A stretch of DNA of 49,070 nt from Alkalihalobacillus sp. YIM B00296. Its GTDB lineage: Bacteria; Bacillota; Bacilli; Bacillales; Fictibacillaceae. Made by a program: the position numbers and the translations under genes. This document shows, piece by piece, positions 17,597 to 25,749 of this stretch. The notes under the pieces were generated by a model. The model did not search any database. It had not been told where the DNA came from and saw nothing but the letters and a program-made list of their open reading frames with translations. The stretch's first letter is position 1. Every line of letters starts with the position of its first letter. Where the stretch lies: assembly GCF_020179385.1 (NCBI RefSeq), contig NZ_JAIBLJ010000026.1, positions 1-49,070 of the forward strand, in the 5' to 3' direction.

Positions 17597-18409
17597 ATGG
17601 AAGACTTAATCTTATTGCTTAAATATGCATTTTTTGGCTTCGTACAAGGCATTACAGAACCGATACCGATTTCGTCAAGTGGACATATGGTGTTTGCAGA
17701 AAAAATTCTGGACATTCATATTGAAGGGTTCAGTTTTGAAGTGTTCATGAACTTCGCATCGCTGCTTGCTGTCCTTGTGATCTATCGTGAAGACCTTGTC
17801 AGGCTAACAACGAACGGTTTGAATTTTACAATGACAAGAGATCGTAAATACAAATCAGATTTCATGTTCATCATTTATCTCATCATCGGGACGATTCCTG
17901 CTGCGGTCATCGGAATATTAGCGGAAGATTTCATATCTGAGAATTTGAAAGACATTAAAGTTGTCGGAGCATCATTGATTGTTACTGGGATCGCATTATG
18001 GCTGATCCGAAACCTGCGTGGGCGTAAATACGATCAAGACCTTTCAATTAAAGATGCACTCATTGTCGGTCTTGCACAGGCAGTTGCATTGATTCCGGGA
18101 ATCAGTCGTTCAGGTGCTACGATAGTAGCTGCAATGGGACGTGGAATGAAACAGGAAACAGCACTTCGTTATTCGTTTTTGCTATATATACCTGTCAGTA
18201 TCGGAACAATGATTTTAAGCTTCAGCGACCTTAAAAATGATCCGCTACTGGATCAATTATTGATTCCCTATCTGGTGGCCTTTTTGATCTCATTCATCGC
18301 CTCATATATTTCATTGAAATGGCTCATAGGAATCATGGCCAGAGGAAATTTGAAATACTTTGCCATCTATTGTTTCATCGTAGGACCATTAGTGATCTTA
18401 TTCATGTAA
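17597..18409 (+). CDS. uppP: Undecaprenyl-diphosphatase UppP (BacA family)
   Basis: Integral membrane phosphatase that recycles undecaprenyl diphosphate to the monophosphate carrier for cell-wall synthesis; it also gives bacitracin tolerance. The 270-residue protein has both family signatures: [19 protein letters not shown] near residues 14-32, with the catalytic Glu and Ser/His, and [10 protein letters not shown] near 160-170. It has about seven to eight membrane segments. A longer in-frame opening exists upstream, but the ATG at 17597 follows a GGAGG ribosome site and gives the usual length. It is transcribed alone. Confidence 0.93.
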   Translation: MEDLILLLKYAFFGFVQGITEPIPISSSGHMVFAEKILDIHIEGFSFEVFMNFASLLAVLVIYREDLVRLTTNGLNFTMTRDRKYKSDFMFIIYLIIGTIPAAVIGILAEDFISENLKDIKVVGASLIVTGIALWLIRNLRGRKYDQDLSIKDALIVGLAQAVALIPGISRSGATIVAAMGRGMKQETALRYSFLLYIPVSIGTMILSFSDLKNDPLLDQLLIPYLVAFLISFIASYISLKWLIGIMARGNLKYFAIYCFIVGPLVILFM

Positions 18410-18475
18410 AAGCAATTTACGTCTAACAAAGCGGGTTGTTGAAGTGATTTTGAAAGACACAGAACGGCCTCTTGG

Positions 18476-18510
18476 GACCCTGAAAATCGTGAAAAACGAT
18501 TTTTAGGGTC
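18476..18510. repeat. Strong 15-bp hairpin downstream of uppP
   Basis: GACCCTGAAAATCGT (18476-18490) and ACGATTTTTAGGGTC (18496-18510) pair over 15 bp with one G-U and a 5-nt loop. No T-run follows on either side, so it is not a standard terminator. Flanking TTGGGAC and TCTGGGAC sequences suggest an interspersed element. Confidence 0.6.
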
Positions 18511-18602
18511 TCAGACGCCTTCTGGGACATTAAATGAACGGATAATTAAATACCCCGAGCGATCAAGGCTCTGATGCTCTATATTGTAAAGGAGGATTCA
18601 AC

Positions 18603-18737
18603 TTGAAAGAGTATATCGGCAAATGCGACGTCTGTCAAAAGTCCATCTACTGTCTAGATGGCTTTTTCAATGGAGTTAAAACAGAACAAGGTCTTTGTTG
18701 TTATGAGTGTGATCAAAAGCAGAAGGCCACTTCTTAA
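18603..18737 (+). CDS. 44-residue Cys-rich (zinc-ribbon-like) small protein
   Basis: A TTG start at 18603 follows a strong AAAGGAGGATTCAAC ribosome site. The 44-residue product reads KEYIGKCDVCQKSIYCLDGFFNG, then VKTEQGLCCYECDQKQKATS. The pairs Cys-x2-Cys (CDVC) and CCYEC look like a zinc-binding knuckle pair. The function is unknown and no family is recognised. Its stop overlaps the stop of the convergent moaD by 3 bases. The strong ribosome site and regularly spaced Cys residues support a real gene. Confidence 0.65.
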   Translation: MKEYIGKCDVCQKSIYCLDGFFNGVKTEQGLCCYECDQKQKATS

Positions 18738-18970
18738 CCACCACTGACTGGCGGCAACAATGCAACCGTATCACCAGCCCGGATCACTTGGTCTGGATCA
18801 TTTACAAGTTCTTCATTCACAGCCACCATCACATTTGTCAAATCAAGACGGGATTCTATTTCACGAATATGGGAGACAAGTTCGTCTATTGTCAATATGT
18901 CTTTATCGACCAAAATTTCACTTTTCCCAACCTTCTCCTGCAACCCTGCAAAAAGTAATACGTTAATCAT
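18734..18970 (-). CDS. moaD: Molybdopterin synthase small subunit MoaD
   Basis: Ubiquitin-like sulfur carrier that, as a C-terminal thiocarboxylate, supplies sulfur to MoaE for molybdopterin formation. The 78-residue protein starts MINVLLFAGLQEKVG and ends in the essential Gly-Gly (LLPPVSGG). The open frame extends about 49 codons further upstream inside moaE, but the MIN start at 18970 gives the standard length. It overlaps the moaE end by 8 nt and is the last gene of moeA-mobB-moaE-moaD. Confidence 0.92.
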   Translation of the reverse strand: MINVLLFAGLQEKVGKSEILVDKDILTIDELVSHIREIESRLDLTNVMVAVNEELVNDPDQVIRAGDTVALLPPVSGG

Positions 18971-19433
18971 ACAGATGCTCCTTTCCAGGTCTTCCAGATG
19001 GATATGCCGTTTTTTCAAGCTGATCTCCAATCCACTCTTCGCCATCTTCCCAATGTTCTTTTTTCCAGATTGGGACGATCTCTTTAATCCGTTCGATCGC
19101 ATAACGACTAGCCTCATACGAATCTGCCCGATGAGGGGTCGAGACAGCTATAACAACAGCGAAATCCGATATCTCCAACCGACCGATCCGATGAACGATT
19201 GAAACACGTGTTTCCTTCCATCTATTGTTGATTTCCGAACCGATTTGCTCCAGCTTCTTTTCAGCCATTGGAATATAGGCATCATATTCCAAAAACAAAG
19301 TCCGCTTCCCGTTCGTCATCTCCCTTACTGTTCCGATGAACGTATTGATTGCCCCTGCATGCGGGTGGATGACTTTTTCAACTACTGAATTTATGTCAAT
19401 CGGCTCTTTAGTGATGTAAAAATGTTTAGCCAT
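18963..19433 (-). CDS. moaE: Molybdopterin synthase large subunit MoaE
   Basis: Catalytic subunit that converts cyclic pyranopterin monophosphate to molybdopterin with sulfur from MoaD. The 156-residue protein shows GAINTFIGTVREMTNGKRTLFLEYDAYIPMAEKKL, the VSIVHRIGRLEISDFAVVIAVSTPHRADSYEASRYAIERIKEIVPIWKKE core with the catalytic Lys, and the typical WEDGEEWIG near the end. It lies 4 nt after mobB and overlaps moaD, so the four genes are likely one transcript. Confidence 0.95.
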   Translation of the reverse strand: MAKHFYITKEPIDINSVVEKVIHPHAGAINTFIGTVREMTNGKRTLFLEYDAYIPMAEKKLEQIGSEINNRWKETRVSIVHRIGRLEISDFAVVIAVSTPHRADSYEASRYAIERIKEIVPIWKKEHWEDGEEWIGDQLEKTAYPSGRPGKEHLYD

Positions 19434-19437
19434 GGTT

Positions 19438-19968
19438 TCATCTCCGTTTAAAAAACTTTTCCTTGATATACTCCGTAAATTCCGCAGCCTGATTAGGTTG
19501 GAAGATGAGGAATTCAGATCCCTCTTCCAGTCGATCAGTTATAACGCCAACAACATTGACGCATTGATCCAACAGTTCCATCAAATCTTGTTTGTCCCTG
19601 GCCATAAGGAATTTCGGGTAATGAGCCTTTTTATACCCTTCTATTAAAATAACATCCAGTGGAATCACGCTATACATCCTCACGATTTGATCAAGGTGAA
19701 TGGATGCTATTCCATTCACCTTCAGATTGAGACTGCCTTCTCCTTCAACTGCTGTCATATAGGCGCCTTCATTTTGAAATTGGGATGTATCTGTATCCCC
19801 AGGCTCAATTATATCTGGTGATCCACCATGTCCATGGTGTTTGATGACTCCGACACGATACCCTTCATTTGATAACTGCCTTATAACTTTTTTGATAAAG
19901 GTCGTTTTCCCACTGTTTTTATAGCCTGCAATTTGTAAGACTGGGATATCATGAATCACTTTTCCCAT
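19438..19968 (-). CDS. mobB: MobB, GTP-binding molybdopterin-guanine dinucleotide accessory protein
   Basis: A 176-residue P-loop GTPase-like protein that aids attachment of GMP to the molybdenum cofactor. Walker A is GYKNSGKTT at residues 15-23. The characteristic GVIKHHGHGG segment follows, then the VILIEGYKKAHYPKF switch region of MobB proteins. Its start overlaps the end of moeA by 13 nt. MobA, the usual partner, is not in the window. Confidence 0.92.
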   Translation of the reverse strand: MGKVIHDIPVLQIAGYKNSGKTTFIKKVIRQLSNEGYRVGVIKHHGHGGSPDIIEPGDTDTSQFQNEGAYMTAVEGEGSLNLKVNGIASIHLDQIVRMYSVIPLDVILIEGYKKAHYPKFLMARDKQDLMELLDQCVNVVGVITDRLEEGSEFLIFQPNQAAEFTEYIKEKFFKRR

Positions 19969-21224
19969 GGATTCTGGTCACTTTCATTGTTGAACAACAG
20001 AACTTCCACTTCGTCCCCAGTTCGAAAACCTCTTGTTCCACCAGGAAGGACGATGAATATATCGGCTTCAGCAATTGAAGTGACAGAGCTCGACTTATCC
20101 AGACCTGTCGGAGCTACGCGGACTCCCTCGGCAGCGTATTCGATTTTCCCGCGTACCAATCTGGTGAATGGATTCGGTTTAGGGAAATCCTTCGCTAGCA
20201 CAGCTTTCATTTTTGCAAGATAAGGCATACTCTTTACGGCTTGCTTGATAAATGGTCTCACGAAAAGCTCACCGCCGACAAAACAAGCAGAGGGGTTTCC
20301 GGATAATCCGAATAACAACTTCCCTTCATATTCTGCCACGGTCGTTACACTTCCGGGACGCATCGCAATTTTATTGAAAAGGGTAGTCGCACCAAGTTTT
20401 TCATATATAGCTGGTAGATAGTCATAATCACCAACTGAGACTCCACCTGTAGTAACAAGGGCATCCACATCCTCCAACGCTGCAGAAACACCCCTAAAAC
20501 ATGCCTCAAAATCATCAGCTAACTTACCTAAATACAGTGGATCACCACCCATTTTTCTGATCTGGGCTGAAATCATGTATGCATTGGAATTACGGATCTT
20601 CCCTGGCTGCAACGGTTCATCGATATCCAGCAACTCAGTGCCAGTTGCGTATATTCCGATTTTGGGCTTTCGATAAACGTTGACCGTTTTGTAGCCGAAT
20701 GTAGCTAATAAGGCAGTAACACCTGGTGTAATCCGTGTTCCTTCTTTAATGAGGACAGTCCCTTTTTCTGTATCTTCACCTTGTCGAGCAATGTTTTGGC
20801 CAGGTGTAAATTTTCTGCCAACTTCGATCATCTGCTTCGTATCTTTTTCATATTCCTTGACGACCTCAAACATGGATACTGCATCTGCCCCATCTGGAAT
20901 TGATGCTCCGGTCATGATCCGGATCGCTTGTCCTTGCCGTAATGGGGACGTAGCGACTTGACCAGCGCCAATTTCTTCTATGACCTCAAGATGAACTGGG
21001 GTATCGGCAGAAGCATGCTCTGTATCCTCCGCTCTTAAGGCGAATCCATCATATGGTGAGCGGTCGAATGGTGGTACATCGTGATCTGCTATTATCGGTT
21101 CTGCTAAAAATCGATCCAATGTCTCTTTTATGTTCAGTTCTTCAGATTGTGATTTCAAAGGATGGGCCATGACCCTTTTTACCCCTTCTCCAATCTGTAT
21201 TGGTTTTCTCCGTTCAACGACCAT
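19956..21224 (-). CDS. moeA: Molybdopterin molybdenumtransferase MoeA
   Basis: Inserts molybdate into adenylated molybdopterin, the final step of basic cofactor assembly. The 422-residue protein carries the family landmarks DVPPFDRSPYDGFA (about residues 55-68), RIMTGASIPDGADAV, the MoCF-biosynthesis motif TTGGVSVGDYDYL, and LSGNPSACFVGGELF. The ATG giving MVVERRKP has an AAAGGTGGTG site at good spacing. A start seven codons earlier is possible but its ribosome site is too close. It is the first gene of the cofactor cluster, whose moaA, moaB, moaC and mobA are not in this window. Confidence 0.94.
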   Translation of the reverse strand: MVVERRKPIQIGEGVKRVMAHPLKSQSEELNIKETLDRFLAEPIIADHDVPPFDRSPYDGFALRAEDTEHASADTPVHLEVIEEIGAGQVATSPLRQGQAIRIMTGASIPDGADAVSMFEVVKEYEKDTKQMIEVGRKFTPGQNIARQGEDTEKGTVLIKEGTRITPGVTALLATFGYKTVNVYRKPKIGIYATGTELLDIDEPLQPGKIRNSNAYMISAQIRKMGGDPLYLGKLADDFEACFRGVSAALEDVDALVTTGGVSVGDYDYLPAIYEKLGATTLFNKIAMRPGSVTTVAEYEGKLLFGLSGNPSACFVGGELFVRPFIKQAVKSMPYLAKMKAVLAKDFPKPNPFTRLVRGKIEYAAEGVRVAPTGLDKSSSVTSIAEADIFIVLPGGTRGFRTGDEVEVLLFNNESDQNPWEK

Positions 21225-21313
21225 TGTAGTCACCACCTTTATCATTACACCTTCATTTTAGCAAAGACTCGATCCAGTTTCACGAATTCATTTGTTGGTG
21301 TACACTCTTGGTC

Positions 21314-21348
21314 AAAAAAATGGATCAATCCGAGATGGATCAATCCAT
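21314..21348 (-). terminator. Terminator of yitW
   Basis: On the minus strand a 12-bp stem with two wobbles (21348-21337 with 21331-21320) encloses a 5-nt loop. It is followed by TTTTTTT. It lies 22 nt after the yitW stop. Confidence 0.92.
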
Positions 21349-21370
21349 TGTTCATGTATTCTCAAATCTC

Positions 21371-21682
21371 TTATTGGATACCTAGGGCGATTTTCGCGTA
21401 CCGTGACATTTTGTCTTTCGTCCAAGGCGGATTCCATACGATATTGACATCTACGTCTTTCACTTCTGGAAAGTCGATCAAAGCGTTGCGTACATCATTA
21501 GCGATTGTTCCAGCTAACGGACAGCCCATAGCAGTCAGCGTCATCGTCACTTTTGCCATGCCTTCTTCATCAAGCTCAACATCATATACAAGCCCCAGGT
21601 TGACGATATCGACACCTAATTCAGGATCTTCCACTTCCTCTAATGCTTCCATAAACTTTTCTTTAACTTCTTCGTTAGCCAT
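21371..21682 (-). CDS. yitW: YitW-like metal-sulfur cluster assembly factor (DUF59/MIP18)
   Basis: A 103-residue DUF59 protein related to SufT and PaaD, implicated in iron-sulfur cluster delivery. Landmarks are EVEDPELGVDIVNLGLVYDV, the conserved Cys in TLTAMGCPLAGTI, and VDVNIVWNPPWTKDKMS. The frame opens seven codons earlier, but the ATG giving MANEEVKEK has the AAGGGG ribosome site. In B. subtilis yitW lies close to yitV and yitU, as here. Confidence 0.88.
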   Translation of the reverse strand: MANEEVKEKFMEALEEVEDPELGVDIVNLGLVYDVELDEEGMAKVTMTLTAMGCPLAGTIANDVRNALIDFPEVKDVDVNIVWNPPWTKDKMSRYAKIALGIQ

Positions 21683-21753
21683 AATGAACCCCTTCCATTT
21701 CAATTTCTATGAATAGTATAACCTATTGTCAGGAGGACATAAAATGTTCCGCA

Positions 21754-21882
21754 TCAATCTTTCAATTGGTTGGGAAGATTGTTGATCGATTGATTCAATG
21801 AATCAATCTTCGCCTCAATCCTGTCGAGTAAATATAGGGTTACAACCACAGGGAAACCGAACTCACTCACACTGAAACCCAT
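21754..21882 (-). CDS. YvrJ-like small protein (possible frameshift at the start)
   Basis: A 42-residue frame reads MGFSVSEFGFPVVVTLYLLDRIEAKIDSLNQSINNLPNQLKD. It matches the YvrJ pattern: a short membrane segment and then an amphipathic helix. A GAGGAG ribosome site sits about 9 nt before it. A second ATG at 21890 begins MEQWVSV, the usual YvrJ opening, but stops after seven codons. Removing one GT from GTGTGAGTGAG would join the two frames as MEQWVSVSEFGFP. The gene is therefore either frameshifted or started at the inner ATG. In other Bacillaceae this family often follows DUF1659-DUF2922 genes; here a terminator and a repeat copy intervene. Confidence 0.65.
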   Translation of the reverse strand: MGFSVSEFGFPVVVTLYLLDRIEAKIDSLNQSINNLPNQLKD

Positions 21883-21921
21883 TGTTCCATCTCCTCACCC
21901 CTTTCAGGTCATTAAACAAGT

Positions 21922-22095
21922 AAAGAAAAGCGCAACCGCCCTGGTCAAACACGAAGGGCACTGGAAGTCCGATGAGGAGGCTCGAACCAAACAAAGTTCG
22001 GTTCTGCGTGGGTAAATCCCTCGACTTAAATCAATGTGTCGACCGCCGCAGGAGGACTGAAGTGATCCAAGTGGTTGGGCGGTGGAGCTAGACAT
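21922..22095. repeat. Interspersed intergenic repeat, copy 2
   Basis: It runs from GAAAAGCGCAACCGCC to GGCGGTGGAGCTAGAC. The end arms ACCGCCC (21935-21941) and GGGCGGT (22077-22083) are complementary. Relative to copy 3 they differ by a paired change (A-T to C-G). The inner part holds an extra segment with small hairpins (CGAAC/GTTCG and GTCGAC). It lies between the DUF2922 terminator and the yvrJ-like gene. Confidence 0.9.
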
Positions 22096-22134
22096 TTCTT
22101 CACCGAAACCAAAATTTTATGCTTTCTTATCCGT

Positions 22135-22167
22135 TAAAAAAGGACCGACTTGCAGATAAGCCGATCC
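22135..22167 (-). terminator. Terminator of DUF1659-DUF2922 genes
   Basis: On the minus strand the 10-bp stem GGATCGGCTT with AAGTCGGTCC (two wobbles) encloses a 6-nt loop and is followed by TTTTTT. It begins 11 nt past the stop of the DUF2922 gene. Confidence 0.9.
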
Positions 22168-22177
22168 CTGAAACAAG

Positions 22178-22387
22178 TTATGATAATGGAATATCTGTGA
22201 CATTTCGCTCTACAATACGAGCTCCCTTTTTCGCGACCATGTCACCACCTGAAGAAACGAATGCATTTTTAGCTAAAATCTGATCCATTGCTGTTTCCAA
22301 TGCTGCAGTGTCTACTGGTTCATCAAGGGATATACGGACTGTCTTTCCCTCTTCGTTTTCAAATAACAATTCAATTTGTTTCGCCAT
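22178..22387 (-). CDS. DUF2922 family protein
   Basis: A 69-residue protein, MAKQIELLFENEEGKTVRISLDEPVDTAALETAMDQILAKNAFVSSGGDMVAKKGARIVERNVTDIPLS, matching the DUF2922 pattern. It looks like a small alpha/beta fold with no membrane segment. The function is unknown. It lies 21 nt after the DUF1659 gene with an AAGGAGG ribosome site, and the pair is almost always adjacent in Bacillaceae. Confidence 0.82.
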   Translation of the reverse strand: MAKQIELLFENEEGKTVRISLDEPVDTAALETAMDQILAKNAFVSSGGDMVAKKGARIVERNVTDIPLS

Positions 22388-22408
22388 GAAGGTTCCTCCT
22401 TTCTTAAA

Positions 22409-22642
22409 TTAGTCGGATGAGTTACGCACTAAGGTCGAATGAGTTGGTACGTTCGACCTCATTGATTGGATACTGTTGAAGCGGTGCCAGTGCCTCTCGA
22501 CAATGGCGAAAAGCTGGTCATGTGTCGCACTGCTTTTTACGTTTGTGAAACTCTTTCGTTTGTAAACCGGCTTTCCTTCAATGTCCACCCCAGCATCAAA
22601 GGTGATCGTCAACCTTGTGTCGTTAAGGATTGCTGTTGCCAT
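22409..22642 (-). CDS. DUF1659 family protein
   Basis: A 77-residue protein beginning MATAILNDTRLTITFDAGVDIEGKPVYKRKSFTNVK, a clear DUF1659 opening. The ATG at 22642 has an AAAGGGGTGGG ribosome site; the frame also opens six codons earlier at a GTG within that site. The C-terminal part (RHWHRFNSIQSMRSNVPTHSTLVRNSSD) is more basic than usual for the family. It forms a two-gene unit with DUF2922. The function is unknown. Confidence 0.78.
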   Translation of the reverse strand: MATAILNDTRLTITFDAGVDIEGKPVYKRKSFTNVKSSATHDQLFAIVERHWHRFNSIQSMRSNVPTHSTLVRNSSD

Positions 22643-22750
22643 TTTCCCACCCCTTTTCACTCTATAAATACAAAGTCGGAGGAGAAAAGGGGGGATGGAT
22701 TTTATTTTTTTGTCGGGTGACTACCAGACCTCCGAATAAATAATGGACGC

Positions 22751-22787
22751 GAAAAATAAAAGAAGACCTCTACAAGAGAAGTCTTCT
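22751..22787 (-). terminator. Terminator of yitV
   Basis: On the minus strand a 10-bp stem (AGAAGACTTC with GAGGTCTTCT, one wobble) encloses a 7-nt loop and is followed by TTTATTTTT. It begins 12 nt past the yitV stop. Confidence 0.9.
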
Positions 22788-22799
22788 TCATAATCTATT

Positions 22800-23567
22800 T
22801 CACAATCTTTCTATCACCCATTGTACGGCTTGATGACAGGCATCACGTGTCACCTTGTGGCCAGCAGCAGCGTCAGTCACCATATGGATTTGATTTTCTT
22901 TAAACATTCCAGATTCCATAATATCTTCATAAAATCTTTTCGTCAGTTGGTAAGGAACGACATTATCGGCTTTACCATGCCAGATCAACAAGGATCGATC
23001 ACCAATTGATTTAGGGTTTAAAGATAAATCATACGGCTTCAAACTTCTGACTTTGGATTCTAGTTCTGACACGGATAATGGGAGCTTCCCACCATTCTTC
23101 TGGATGGACTGTACCATCACGTTTGCAAACTCCTCATAACATGGGGTCCCCATAAGTGAAACAGCGGTTTTGATCCAGTCATATTGTGTAAGTGCTCCAA
23201 ACATCGTGATGCTTCCCATCGATGTACCTGCTACTCCGATCCGTCCAGGATCTGTCTTCCCGTTTTTCACGTAATGATCAGTGATCCCTTTCAGCTCTCT
23301 TATCCCCTGTATGACGATATCCCAGAATTTCCATTGTCTATCTTCTGAAGATAAGGGGACTGCACGCTCCCCATGCAGTGGAAAGTCTGGCAGTATTACA
23401 CGAAACCCATTCTTGGCAAGCAGATATGCATAGGAAAGGTTCTGTTCCTTCGAACTCGTAAAGCCATGAAGAAAAATAAGTGTCGGCAGTTGTTCTGAAA
23501 ATGCTTCTTCTTTTGCAGTATTCAATATGGGGATGTCTTGAATGTATTCTGTACGGATATTGATCAT
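22800..23567 (-). CDS. yitV: YitV-like alpha/beta hydrolase (esterase)
   Basis: A 255-residue serine hydrolase of the prolyl-oligopeptidase-like alpha/beta fold. The oxyanion strand is LIFLHGFTSSKEQ, the nucleophile Ser is about residue 116 (GVAGTSMGS), the acid is in WHGKADNVVP and the His in AAGHKVT. The length equals that of B. subtilis YitV, and the neighbouring yitW and yitU agree. The protein is cytoplasmic with no signal peptide. The natural substrate is unknown. It is transcribed alone, ending at its own terminator. Confidence 0.88.
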   Translation of the reverse strand: MINIRTEYIQDIPILNTAKEEAFSEQLPTLIFLHGFTSSKEQNLSYAYLLAKNGFRVILPDFPLHGERAVPLSSEDRQWKFWDIVIQGIRELKGITDHYVKNGKTDPGRIGVAGTSMGSITMFGALTQYDWIKTAVSLMGTPCYEEFANVMVQSIQKNGGKLPLSVSELESKVRSLKPYDLSLNPKSIGDRSLLIWHGKADNVVPYQLTKRFYEDIMESGMFKENQIHMVTDAAAGHKVTRDACHQAVQWVIERL

Positions 23568-23665
23568 GGTTCACCTGCTCAAACGATTGATTATCTTTAT
23601 TTTACCAGATTGATAATAGGGAAATAAAATGAGGCAACCTGGGGTTTATAGGAAAGGAACACGGG

Positions 23666-23697
23666 AAAAGCACCCACAATCAGCGGATGCTTTTTTA
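23666..23697. terminator. Bidirectional hairpin terminator
   Basis: AAAAGCACCCAC pairs with GCGGATGCTTTT across a short loop. T-runs follow on both strands. It lies 9 nt past the stop of the minus-strand 90-residue gene and could also block read-through on the plus strand. Confidence 0.75.
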
Positions 23698-23705
23698 AAA
23701 TAAGT

Positions 23706-23978
23706 CTATTGTTGGGTTTTGTTGTAATAGTCTACACTTGTTTGGGCGCCTTCTGAAACCATCTTGCTGTCTTCCATATCTTTTGGATCCCCAGCCTTTT
23801 CGATAGGTACATTTGAATTTCTGAACTTAGTTGCACGATCTTTCACTTTCGTAGAAAAGTCTGTCAGGGTCTCTTTTACCTTGATTCGGTTTGAACGATC
23901 TTTCAGATAGAAAGTAGCAGCTCCTGCTACACTTGCTGCAACCCCTGACATGATAGCTGTTTTCGGTTTGAATTTCAT
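23706..23978 (-). CDS. Hypothetical protein with an N-terminal membrane anchor
   Basis: A 90-residue protein starting MKFKPKTAIMSGVAASVAGAATFYLKDRSNRIKVKETL. It has one small-residue-rich membrane segment (about residues 8-25) followed by a charged helical region, an arrangement like YtxH-type proteins, though I cannot assign the family. The ATG at 23978 has a GAGGAGG ribosome site; a TTG three codons earlier is within it. It lies 99 nt after the antiporter gene on the same strand. Confidence 0.6.
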   Translation of the reverse strand: MKFKPKTAIMSGVAASVAGAATFYLKDRSNRIKVKETLTDFSTKVKDRATKFRNSNVPIEKAGDPKDMEDSKMVSEGAQTSVDYYNKTQQ

Positions 23979-24077
23979 TCTAGTCAACCTCCTCAGGTAT
24001 TCTTATTCCTTAGTTACCCTTTCTAAAAGACAATAAACACCCAAGTTCTTCCTATTTAAATGCCCTAATCATGCTTA

Positions 24078-25562
24078 TTATTCATTTTGGTAATTCTTCG
24101 GATGGATTTCTTCCCCGCTTTTACCTGTATATCGGAGGCCCCATCCTGTAAATGCTGCTATGAACATGACGATCAACAATCCCCAGCCTTGAAAGACGTA
24201 AGGGAACACATCTGTCGGCTCTACGATCGTCAGGAAATCATAATCCTTTGCTGCTCCTTTAATCGTCGCCCATGCAAGTAATACACCGCCGCTCCAAGGG
24301 AAAATATATCCCAAGGATGAAGATACGGTATCAAGAAAATTAGCTCGTCGGTATGGATGGATGTTGAATTCTTTACCAAGCTTACGAACAAATGGTGCTG
24401 CAGCAATCTCAGCTGCTGTATTGATCGTGATAAAGACATTCAATGACGCAACAATCGCAAAAATCGATAATTCCGCCCTGCGAACAACGTTATTGATGAG
24501 TTTCATGAAGAAGTTTCGAATCGCTTCCATCGTACCTGCTACTTCAAGTAAATGTGCTGCGGATAGAATGAATAAGATCAAGATTGCCATGTTGAAGTAT
24601 CCACCAATTCCACTCATCAATGCGCCTTCTACTACCGGGGTCCCGTTTTCTTTATGAATCGAGATGACTTCGCTTAACGGCGTTCCAGTCAGGAAAATGA
24701 CTCCTATGGATGAGACAATTCCCCATGTCAAGGAAGTAAGTAAATGATGTCCGCTCAACGCTAAGTATAGGACGAGGACGAATGGAAGAAGTAACCATAA
24801 GCCTGCTGGATCTACCTGTTGTTCAAGCTGAGCAAGCGCATTTGTATTCTCAATGCTCCCTCCTCCTCCGAAAATGATGAATAAAATCAATGACGGAATT
24901 GCCGCAGCAATCGAATACTTGAACCTAGAGCGAACGACCCCTGGAACATCCGCTTCTTGAGTAGTCGCCGATACAATTGTGGTATCTGATACAGGCGCCA
25001 GGTTATCCCCAAAAACAGCACCACTTAATATTGCTGCTAATAACACCACTGGATCCGCTCCAAGGACAAGACCAGCTGGATACATGAGGATCCCAAAAGT
25101 AGCAACGGTTCCGTAACCTGTACCGACTGCAGTTGAAAATAGCGCTGCCAGTAAAAAAGTGAGCGCGACAAAAAAGCCTCCTTCAAGACCAGTTTGGAAA
25201 CCGAACCAGATCAGTCCATCTACCAAACCTCCTGCAGAAAGCAGTTTTGCAAACATCCCTGCCCAAAACCACGCGATGACAGCGATGACCCCTATCGGTT
25301 GAGCCATCCCTGAAAACAGGGTTTGTGCATAATCAGCCCATTTGGATTTACAAAAAAATAAACCGATCAATATTCCTAGGACCATACCAAGTACAAGTGC
25401 TTCTTCTGTTACTAATTCAAGGACACTTAAGGTTATAGCCCATACGATGAAAAAGATGAGAGGAATAGTTGCTGCAAAGACTCCCCCACGAAATTCAAGG
25501 CGTTCAATCTTTTTCTTGCCGATCGCCTCTTTCACTTCGCTCGTATGATGTTCATTTCCCAT
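24078..25562 (-). CDS. nhaC: NhaC family Na+/H+ antiporter
   Basis: A 494-residue polytopic membrane protein with about 11-12 membrane segments and a hydrophilic N-terminus. The strongest mark is GAVFGDNLAPVSDTTIVSATTQ (about residues 190-210), the NhaC-family signature. TAVGTGYGTVATFGILMYPAGLVLGADP and a second INTAAEIAAAPFVRKLGKEF half-repeat also fit. Family members exchange Na+ for H+ or, in MleN, Na+-lactate for H+-malate, so the exact substrate is open. It could support pH or sodium homeostasis. It is divergent from yitU across a 187-bp region. Confidence 0.88.
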   Translation of the reverse strand: MGNEHHTSEVKEAIGKKKIERLEFRGGVFAATIPLIFFIVWAITLSVLELVTEEALVLGMVLGILIGLFFCKSKWADYAQTLFSGMAQPIGVIAVIAWFWAGMFAKLLSAGGLVDGLIWFGFQTGLEGGFFVALTFLLAALFSTAVGTGYGTVATFGILMYPAGLVLGADPVVLLAAILSGAVFGDNLAPVSDTTIVSATTQEADVPGVVRSRFKYSIAAAIPSLILFIIFGGGGSIENTNALAQLEQQVDPAGLWLLLPFVLVLYLALSGHHLLTSLTWGIVSSIGVIFLTGTPLSEVISIHKENGTPVVEGALMSGIGGYFNMAILILFILSAAHLLEVAGTMEAIRNFFMKLINNVVRRAELSIFAIVASLNVFITINTAAEIAAAPFVRKLGKEFNIHPYRRANFLDTVSSSLGYIFPWSGGVLLAWATIKGAAKDYDFLTIVEPTDVFPYVFQGWGLLIVMFIAAFTGWGLRYTGKSGEEIHPKNYQNE

Positions 25563-25647
25563 AAACTTTCCTCCATTTCATAGAAACATGCTAACTATAA
25601 TAACATATTTTCTTTTTGTTCGACAGGGTTCGGGAAACTTACAATTA

Positions 25648-25677
25648 TTGGACTTTTTCAAATCACCTAGGTAAAAT
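25648..25677 (+). promoter_or_regulatory. Putative promoter of yitU
   Basis: TTGGAC (25648-25653) and TAAAAT (25672-25677), with 18 bp between, resemble a vegetative sigma-A promoter about 70 nt before the yitU start. Confidence 0.4.
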
Positions 25678-25749
25678 GAAACGTATGCTATACCAAAGCG
25701 AAATCGCCTTCTGAACGATGCAGCTTCAATATATATAAGGAGGACTGGG

